Part shown: piece after piece, positions 1 to 5,492 of the stretch
Layout of the letters: every line of letters starts with the position of its first letter
How positions within the stretch are numbered: position 1 is the stretch's first letter
Assembly: GCA_964551975.1 (NCBI GenBank)
Contig: CAZKFI010000095.1
Location: 1-7,177 of the forward strand
Direction: 5' to 3'
Source of the DNA: REEB426 sp964551975
GTDB taxonomy: Bacteria; Actinomycetota; Actinomycetes; S36-B12
Length of the DNA: 7,177 bases
The notes under the pieces: model-generated
Told to the model about the DNA's origin: nothing
Database searches by the model: none
The model's input: only the letters and a program-made list of their open reading frames with translations
Program-made: the position numbers and the translations under genes

Positions 1-578
1 CACGTCAGGGCGGTGACCGGCACGGATACCAAGTCCGCAGCGCCGGTCGTCGCGGCGTCCGGCCAAGGGTTCCTTCCAGGCTCGACGATCAAGTTCTACG
101 TCCTACCTGACCTCCTCATGGGTGGCCTCGTCGCTGACGGCACGGGTGCGTTCGCTGGGAGTGTGCCCGTCCCTGCTGGGATCCCGCCAGGTGCGCGGGC
201 ACTGCAGATGAACGGTTACGCCCCTGACGGATCGGTGCGGAGCCTGTCGATGGGAATCATCGTGACTCCTGACGGGTTCGATGCGGCCATCATTCGCCAG
301 CCCGCCAACGTGTTCTTCGCCCCGATGTCTGCGCGGATCACCACCCAGGGCAGTGCGCTGCTGCGCAACTTGGTTCTGGCTGTTGGCNNNNNNNNNNCAC
401 AGATGCCAACGGTGGGTCGCTTGCGATGGCTCGTGCGGAAGCCGTCAAGTCGTATCTTCGATCCCTCGGTCTGCAAGGACCGATCAAGGTGCGTGCCCAA
501 GTAGCGGCGGAGGAAGTTGGGCAGGCTGCACGACGCGCATCCGTGACCATCACCGCAACCGCTCCCGCCATACCGTGA
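1..578 (+). CDS. C-terminal part of an Ig-like/OmpA-like surface protein (5' partial, internal assembly gap)
   Basis: The reading frame is open from the window edge to 387. It then resumes in another frame after the N run and ends at a TGA at 576-578. The first part contains an Ig-like repeat typical of secreted actinobacterial proteins (ASGQGFLPGSTIKFYVL, then a DGTGAFAGSVPVPAGIPPGAR segment), followed by the start of an OmpA-like domain (NVFFAPMSARITTQGSALLR). After the gap come TDANGGSLAMARAEAVKSYL and a closing ARRASVTI, matching the second half of OmpA/MotB domains, where the aligned Asp and Arg contact peptidoglycan in characterised members. The likely role is a cell-surface or wall-associated protein; this is inferred from domains only. 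The true start lies upstream, and the GTG at 13 is only an internal codon. The gene converges on the oxidase gene and is probably unrelated to the RiPP operon. The alternative is two different genes wrongly joined at the gap, which is less likely because the halves complement each other. Confidence 0.8.
388..397. other. Assembly gap (10 N)
   Basis: Ten N bases interrupt the OmpA-like gene. The upstream half reads through codon 385-387, and the downstream half has codons starting at 399. If both halves are one intact gene, the real missing length must therefore be 2 modulo 3, so 10 is a placeholder and not the true size. Compared from memory with similar OmpA domains, a stretch of about 15-25 residues appears to be missing. 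Confidence 0.97.
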
Positions 579-629
579 TCAATCGGGTTACTGGCGGTGA
601 TCGCCGCGCGTTCCCAGCAACAGCGTGAG

Positions 630-2795
630 CTAAGAATCCGCAGGCATCGATAACGCGATCTCGCCGATCGACCCATGCCGGTAGTAGTCCAGACCGGTGG
701 CCGCAGCGAATGAATCACTGTCACCAGTTCCGATGGGCACGGCCCCAAGCCCCATGGCCGTGGCGGTGTAGGCGATGGTGGCTTGCAGCACGCCGACGTG
801 TTTGACCATAAGGGCGTAAGCGATCCCCTCGTACTTCACGGCGAGATCGGGAAAGCGCGCTGCCAGCACGATCAAGGCTTGTGGGCGGACCACACCGTTT
901 CCGGTGGATTCTGCGGCGAACATCAGGAGTGCATCGGTCTGGGCCGCATCGCCGATGAGTGGTCGCAGGGATAGAGATGCCCGGTTGTACAGGTACGCCC
1001 CCTGATCGAGGTCGCCGACCCGATGGGCGATCACAACGAGGTCCGTCTCGTACAGGCCTCCGCCCGATGGATAGGGAGCGCCGGAGACATCCTGGCTGAT
1101 TCCAGCGAACTCAATCTGGCGCGGGATGACCTCGCCCACCCGCTGCAGCATTTCGGCAAGCGTGTGTAGCGGAATCTGGGGACCTGACCAGTCACGGTCA
1201 GATGTTCGCGCTCGCAGTACCGCGCCGAATGGGGCATCTGATTTCACGATCGCCTCGACGTCGAACTGCGGCAGCAGGACGTCACCGGGCATCGGTGGCT
1301 CCTCCTGCAGGACCAACTCGGGAATCGTTGAGAAACGTGCGGTGCCGCCAATTCGGTGTCGCAGTCGCCCATTGCGCACCTGCGAGTGGAACAGCAGGTC
1401 GTGGAATTCCCAGGTGCTTGGCACATCGCGGTCTTCGGTTGAGCGCCCGCTCGCGGTCAAGGCGATGTTGTCGATGGCCAGGTAGGTCTTGACCGAGGCC
1501 TGACCATCACTGGCAAAGGCGACCTTCACATGCATGGGGGCGGCAATCTGGGTATCGGTCACCACGTCGGGGGCCAGCATGAGGTCCCGCTTTTTTGGAT
1601 CGGCAGTGATGAGGTCGATCACTTCGGTCGTTACGTGGGCATCAAGCCCAAGGGCGTCCAGGACGCCGGGTATAGAGGTGACAGTGCGTTCGGTGAGGAA
1701 GATTTCGAATGCGATCGCCGGTTGGATCCCCTCGCGGGTGGCATCTACGGCCAGACGAACCTGGAGGTCGGTCCCGATCACGGGCCCCAGCAGCGGGATG
1801 CGGGCGAGCACGCTTTCCGACACCCCACCCGAGCGAAGGGCCTGCGTCATTGCGGCCACGTTCGCCGGATGTACTGCGAAGATCACCCGCGTGCCGACCC
1901 GACGTGCGGTCACCCCGAGGAACGCAGGCGCCCCGAGAACTGCGACCAGTTCTCGCAAGGCTGCGTTGCCCGCCATGTCCACGCCGAGTGCTCCCAGTGC
2001 CCGGCAGGTCCAAACCCACGGATCGGTGAGGCCGGGTGCCGAATTCACTCTCGTGAACGTCCCCATGAGTTCGGCGCCCCGCTCGGCGACGTCGTACTCC
2101 TCGATGTCCAACGCGACGAGTGTCGGCTCGCGTGAGCCGCGCTCGGTAGTGACCGAGAGCGATACATCTGCGCGCCGGTGACCATCGTGGTGCAACTCCC
2201 AAATCACCTGTGAGGTATCCGTGACGCGGTCCCAGGGCAACTGCGCGAAGGCCTCGCGCACCGATGGGGAGTCCCAGGCTGAGGGCAGGCCGCTGGCAAG
2301 TGACGCCTCTATCAGCGCGGCGACCATGGCGGTCCGGTCACGCTCCTTCGCCACCGCCTCCGCAGCAGACATGGCGCGAAGTGCCCCAACGAACTGCCTA
2401 GCCGCAGCCACGGACACCCCGGTCCGACGGGCAACCTCGTTCGGGCTTGCCTCAAATGCCAGCGCCACCAGCAGGGCACCGGCGCGCGGGTCGTGCAGTT
2501 GGAGGTCCAGACCCGATAGTGGAGTCTTGAGCAGCATCACGTTTCCGACGCGATGCAGGTACGCAAAGCGTGAAAGGCGCACGGCCACATCAGCGGCGGA
2601 ATCAAGCAGATCGGCATCGATCGGCTTCTTAAAAGGGATGAGTGTCGCCAGTGGCGATTCTCCCTCAAAGATTGTCACCTCGCGGAATCGCCCATCCGCC
2701 GTGTATGGCTCCACCTCCCGAAAGGAGTCAAACAGTCCTGCGCCCGACGGTTGGACTGTGGCGGCGCTGTCGTCGTCCGTCACAGTGCTGCCCAT
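630..2795 (-). CDS. SagB/ThcOx-type FMN-dependent azoline oxidase with a large internal insertion
   Basis: Predicted 721-residue oxidase of the nitroreductase-fold SagB/ThcOx family, which uses FMN to oxidise azolines to azoles in TOMM/cyanobactin peptides. Residues about 20-150 look like the N-terminal winged-helix region, with a helix-turn-helix-like segment near 113-140. The family signature WEFHDLLFHS is at 462-471, followed by GGTARF (483-488), a RTSDRDW segment (530-536) equivalent to the FMN-binding RRS-type motif, YPSGGGLYETDLVV (575-588), and KYEGIAYALM (654-663). The Lys654-Tyr655 pair corresponds to the Lys-Tyr shown to matter for catalysis in BcerB-type dehydrogenases. Between the winged-helix part and WEFHD lie about 300 residues not found in standard family members, which are usually about 450-520 residues long. 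The ATG at 2795 was chosen because the open frame upstream (to 3407) lies inside the protease gene; this start overlaps the protease stop by 16 nt, suggesting translational coupling. No strong Shine-Dalgarno sequence is visible; the best is a GGGCGG about 12 nt upstream. Confidence 0.92.
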   Translation of the reverse strand: MGSTVTDDDSAATVQPSGAGLFDSFREVEPYTADGRFREVTIFEGESPLATLIPFKKPIDADLLDSAADVAVRLSRFAYLHRVGNVMLLKTPLSGLDLQLHDPRAGALLVALAFEASPNEVARRTGVSVAAARQFVGALRAMSAAEAVAKERDRTAMVAALIEASLASGLPSAWDSPSVREAFAQLPWDRVTDTSQVIWELHHDGHRRADVSLSVTTERGSREPTLVALDIEEYDVAERGAELMGTFTRVNSAPGLTDPWVWTCRALGALGVDMAGNAALRELVAVLGAPAFLGVTARRVGTRVIFAVHPANVAAMTQALRSGGVSESVLARIPLLGPVIGTDLQVRLAVDATREGIQPAIAFEIFLTERTVTSIPGVLDALGLDAHVTTEVIDLITADPKKRDLMLAPDVVTDTQIAAPMHVKVAFASDGQASVKTYLAIDNIALTASGRSTEDRDVPSTWEFHDLLFHSQVRNGRLRHRIGGTARFSTIPELVLQEEPPMPGDVLLPQFDVEAIVKSDAPFGAVLRARTSDRDWSGPQIPLHTLAEMLQRVGEVIPRQIEFAGISQDVSGAPYPSGGGLYETDLVVIAHRVGDLDQGAYLYNRASLSLRPLIGDAAQTDALLMFAAESTGNGVVRPQALIVLAARFPDLAVKYEGIAYALMVKHVGVLQATIAYTATAMGLGAVPIGTGDSDSFAAATGLDYYRHGSIGEIALSMPADS

Positions 2796-4822
2796 CGGCG
2801 AAGCCGCCCGACAGTGACCGGCATGACATCCGCGATGTCTACGGTCAAGCGGTATTCGCGAGGGGCGCGTGCTGAGCGCTTGGGATCGTTGAACTGCAGG
2901 ACGATGTCCCAGCACATGCCGCCCACCCGCGCGAACGGGCTGTATTCGGTGCGATAGCCGGTGAATTGCAATCCGTCGTGCATGGCGTCGACGAACGCGG
3001 CGGCGACCTGGTAACCGTTCGTGACGCTGAAGTTCAGGGCGCGGTCCCGGGTAACCTCGGGCTCCTGCTCTGCGCGGAAATAGACCAGGTTGAGAAAGTC
3101 GACCACCGCGGCCACGATCGCAGGTGTCGCTGGCTCCAGCAGCCGCGGCCAGCTCACGACGGTGGACTCCTTGATTCCAAGAACCGCGTTCTCCGTGCCG
3201 TCTCCGGCAACGATGGCTGCATCCGGTGCTTGCCCTTGATCGTTGCGAGTACCGACACCCCCGGCCAAAGCGTCCCGGTGCACTGCTTCGAGGGATTGCT
3301 GCGCGACTTGGGCCGTTCGCCAGCCGTAAACTCCGCGCAGTGACGTGACCCGCAACTCGCGAAGGACAGTGCCGTCCACCGTAGTGCGAGTGTTGTCCCG
3401 CGTCCAACCGGGTAGCGACGCCACGGTGATATCTCCGCGCACCCGACCCAGGACAAGGGCGGCAAGCATGTCGTAGACCTCCGCGGCGAATGCCCCGGTA
3501 CCGGTGACGAAGAAGCGTCGCTCGTCGTTAATCGAGAAGGTCCACAGCAGACGCCGGGCTTCCGCAGGATGATCGTCGAGGTACGCGATCACCTGCACCG
3601 GATCATCCACGTCACCATCCCCGATTCGTACCCGCATTTCGTTGGCGAACGAGTCGCGGGTGAGTTCGTCTGGGAACTCGAAGTTCACCTGCCCGATGCC
3701 AAAGAGTTGGGCGGGGTAGCGAATCGACGGTTCGACGTTGGCGGCATCGGCGGGCACCACGCCGGCGTGACCACGCACCTCGCGCTTGTAGGCCTCGCGT
3801 GGCTGCTCGGCCTCTTCGGTTCGATGGCGCGCATGTGAATGTGGCGGCAGGGGGTGCACGGAAACCTTCGGCGGCACAGGCAGGGCCGCCGGAGCATCGG
3901 GGGCAGGTTCGCCGTCCGGGAAGGCCTGCCGTGCCTGCTCGATGCTCATCCCGTCCAGTAGCACCGCGATTGCCCGGTCGACGGCGACGGCCCCGCCGAT
4001 GCACCGTGATGCGCCGGAGCCGGTGCAGGGTCGAGCAGTGGCGATCAAGACATCGCGCACGCGTTGCGGTGCGATGGCACGACCAGACTGCACGAGTGCG
4101 GAGGAGAGGGCCGCGATGATTCCGGTGAGCACCGGGGCGGCAACCGATGTGCCCTTTTCTCCCTTCACGTCGCCGTTCGGCGTCGCACCGAGCACATTCT
4201 CGCCGGGGCCCATGATCGCGTGGCCTTCGTAAAGTTCTCCGAAGTTCGTGAAGTGCATGGGTGCACCGTCGTCAGCCAGCGCACCCACGGCAAGCACCTC
4301 GGGCATGGTTGATGGCACACACCAGTTCTCGCCATAGTTATTGCCCGCCGGTGCCACTACCACTGTGCCCGCAGCCGCAGCCTTGCGCACCGCCTCGGTC
4401 ATCCAGTGCTGCGCCTTTCCGGTCTGGCTTGGGTGGCAGTACGCGCAGTGGATGATTTGCGCTCCGCGTGAGAGCGCGAATTCGATGGCGCGAGCAACAC
4501 TTATTTCCGACTCAGCAGTGTCCTCATCGAGACCGGTGGCGATGAACAGTCCGCGTGCACGCGGAGCAAGCCCGGGTACCGCACTGCCAGGCTGGCCGAA
4601 GATCACACTCGAAATGTGCGTTGCGTGGCTGATCGACCATTCCTCACCCTCACCCTCGCGGTGATCGAGCCAGTAGCCGCGTACCAATTCCACGTCGGCA
4701 CCCTCAAACGCGGGATGATCCACGCGCGGTGTGCCATCGATAACCGCAACGAGAATTCTCGGGTCACCCTGCGTGCGTGCGCGAAGCTCGACCAAACCGG
4801 GTAGCGCATTGAGATCAGGCAT
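2780..4822 (-). CDS. PatA/PatG-type subtilisin-like (S8) RiPP maturation protease, complete
   Basis: A 680-residue protein that opens directly with a subtilase domain. Asp29 is in VAVIDGTPRVDHP, His66 in SHATHISSVIFG, the oxyanion Asn161 in VVVAPAGNN, and Ser226 in GEKGTSVAAP, so the catalytic set is complete. The N-terminus (LPGLVELRARTQGDPRILVA) matches the start of PatA-like proteases. A Pro/His/Arg-rich linker spans about 303-365. From about 368 to the end runs the conserved C-terminal region of PatG-family proteases, with AYLDDHP, DRALNF, TEYSPFAR and DVMPVTVGRLRRW. No signal peptide is seen, consistent with a cytoplasmic enzyme. In cyanobactin pathways such proteins cut leader or follower peptide and, for PatG, cyclise the core; which reaction this copy performs cannot be read from the sequence. 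Oddities are HATH in place of HGTH and HCAYCHPS where the sister protease has NFSGGQYS. The start at 4822 lies 16 nt after the preceding stop, and the stop is inside the oxidase gene. Confidence 0.92.
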   Translation of the reverse strand: MPDLNALPGLVELRARTQGDPRILVAVIDGTPRVDHPAFEGADVELVRGYWLDHREGEGEEWSISHATHISSVIFGQPGSAVPGLAPRARGLFIATGLDEDTAESEISVARAIEFALSRGAQIIHCAYCHPSQTGKAQHWMTEAVRKAAAAGTVVVAPAGNNYGENWCVPSTMPEVLAVGALADDGAPMHFTNFGELYEGHAIMGPGENVLGATPNGDVKGEKGTSVAAPVLTGIIAALSSALVQSGRAIAPQRVRDVLIATARPCTGSGASRCIGGAVAVDRAIAVLLDGMSIEQARQAFPDGEPAPDAPAALPVPPKVSVHPLPPHSHARHRTEEAEQPREAYKREVRGHAGVVPADAANVEPSIRYPAQLFGIGQVNFEFPDELTRDSFANEMRVRIGDGDVDDPVQVIAYLDDHPAEARRLLWTFSINDERRFFVTGTGAFAAEVYDMLAALVLGRVRGDITVASLPGWTRDNTRTTVDGTVLRELRVTSLRGVYGWRTAQVAQQSLEAVHRDALAGGVGTRNDQGQAPDAAIVAGDGTENAVLGIKESTVVSWPRLLEPATPAIVAAVVDFLNLVYFRAEQEPEVTRDRALNFSVTNGYQVAAAFVDAMHDGLQFTGYRTEYSPFARVGGMCWDIVLQFNDPKRSARAPREYRLTVDIADVMPVTVGRLRRWAAL

Positions 4823-4838
4823 TGCGGCAGGTCTCAGG

Positions 4839-5282
4839 TCAGCGGTGGATCAGCCCGCGGATGAAGGGGTCAAAGGACTGCCCTGCGCTGCGGATGCCGT
4901 CCTTGCCCTCCTCCTTCAACCGCTTTGACCATGCCGCGACAGCCAGGATGCCAGAGCCATTAACCCGCACATTTGCCCACGGTGTGTAGATGTGCGCGAG
5001 AGACTTGACCTCCTGATCGACCGGATGGCCCTTGCGGTGGGGGTCGAATCCCGGATGTTGGTCATGGTCAAGTTGCACCAGACCCTCGGTCGACTTCTCA
5101 ACCAGGCTCTGCCCGGAGTCGTGCACGATATGCGAGCTACTCGCTTGGAGCGCTCGTCGTGTGGCTTCAGTGCGTCGCTGTGCAGCGGAGGCATCTGCAC
5201 CCAGGCGAGCCCGACGATTCGGTGTTGTCGGCGCGGTGTCCTGTGCAGGGCCATCGTCTGGGGTGGCCTCTTTCGCGGCCAT
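4839..5282 (-). CDS. Uncharacterised 147-residue protein between the two maturation proteases
   Basis: I do not recognise this protein. The N-terminal third is Ala/Thr/Pro/Arg-rich and looks disordered (MAAKEATPDDGPAQDTAPTT). A charged middle follows, with HDQHPGFDPHRKGHP near residues 74-88. The C-terminal 55 residues look more ordered (SLAHIYTPWANVRVNGSGIL, AVAAWSKRLKEEGKDG) and the protein ends in SFDPFIRGLIHR. It has no Cys, signal peptide or membrane segment. The ATG at 5282 was preferred because it follows the upstream stop as TGA-CC-ATG, a spacing typical of coupled genes. An earlier start at 5327 would overlap the 64-residue gene. Its position suggests a role in the RiPP pathway: an accessory or scaffold protein of the PatB/PatC kind, or an atypical precursor with a long leader. 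Neither role can be shown. The segment has no recognisable PatA (GLEAS-like) or PatG (AYDGE-like) cleavage signature. Confidence 0.72.
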   Translation of the reverse strand: MAAKEATPDDGPAQDTAPTTPNRRARLGADASAAQRRTEATRRALQASSSHIVHDSGQSLVEKSTEGLVQLDHDQHPGFDPHRKGHPVDQEVKSLAHIYTPWANVRVNGSGILAVAAWSKRLKEEGKDGIRSAGQSFDPFIRGLIHR

Positions 5283-5284
5283 GG

Positions 5285-5479
5285 TCACCGCCCGTGCTTG
5301 CGTGCCGCGAAGGAACTCGCCACCCACGGCGACGGATCGTCGTAATTCGCGCCATGCGTGAGGTGCATGTACACGCTGATGAGTTCGTCAATAGTGCCGT
5401 TCTCCACGTCCACCGTGGTCCACGGCATCACGACATCCGGACGCACTACCGGGGGTGACAGGATCGGGAAAAGGTCCAT
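5285..5479 (-). CDS. Small 64-residue protein, possibly a PatB-like cyanobactin accessory protein
   Basis: It starts with MDLFPILSPPVVRPDVV, a Pro-rich N-terminus, continues with TTVDVENGTIDELISVYMHL and ends in ARKHGR. It has no Cys, signal peptide or membrane segment. The size, the PVxRPD-type opening and its position next to a PatA-type protease recall the small conserved PatB/AcyB/McaB proteins of cyanobactin clusters, whose function is not well established. This resemblance is from memory and approximate. It could instead be a precursor-like peptide: the segment DELISVYMHL is loosely similar to the amphipathic recognition helix of cyanobactin leaders. But it contains no Cys and only a few Thr/Ser, so an azole-rich core is not evident. 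The ATG at 5479 lies 13 nt after the stop of the first protease. A longer reading from 5524 would overlap that gene and begins with an Arg-rich stretch that looks like shadow translation. The stop is 2 nt before the next start. Confidence 0.75.
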   Translation of the reverse strand: MDLFPILSPPVVRPDVVMPWTTVDVENGTIDELISVYMHLTHGANYDDPSPWVASSFAARKHGR

Positions 5480-5492
5480 GAGGATCCGGCGC

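Noticed and set aside
398..504. Continuation of the left plus-strand frame across the N run to a stop at 502-504
   Set aside because: The tail is Arg-rich with no domain character, while the frame starting at 399 gives a clear OmpA C-terminal half. The apparent continuity depends on the arbitrary 10-N length.
591..607. Small GC-rich hairpin between the convergent stop codons as a terminator
   Set aside because: Only about 4 bp of stem can be drawn (GGCG with CGCC around a 5-nt loop), with no T-tract on either strand. It is not convincing as an intrinsic terminator.
1530..2181. Long plus-strand frames opposite the oxidase gene (about 200 residues)
   Set aside because: They are antisense shadows of a GC-rich gene with recognisable family motifs, and their translations show no domain-like character.
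2796..3407. Upstream in-frame extension of the oxidase to a 925-residue protein
   Set aside because: The extra 204 residues are Arg/Gly/His-rich shadow translation lying within the well-supported second protease gene. The ATG at 2795 gives a sensible N-terminus and a short overlap.
4839..4880. SFDPF near the end of the 147-residue protein as a PatG-type AYDG-like recognition site
   Set aside because: The resemblance is limited to a short aromatic-Asp pair, no matching leader-side cleavage site is present, and there is no Cys-containing core.
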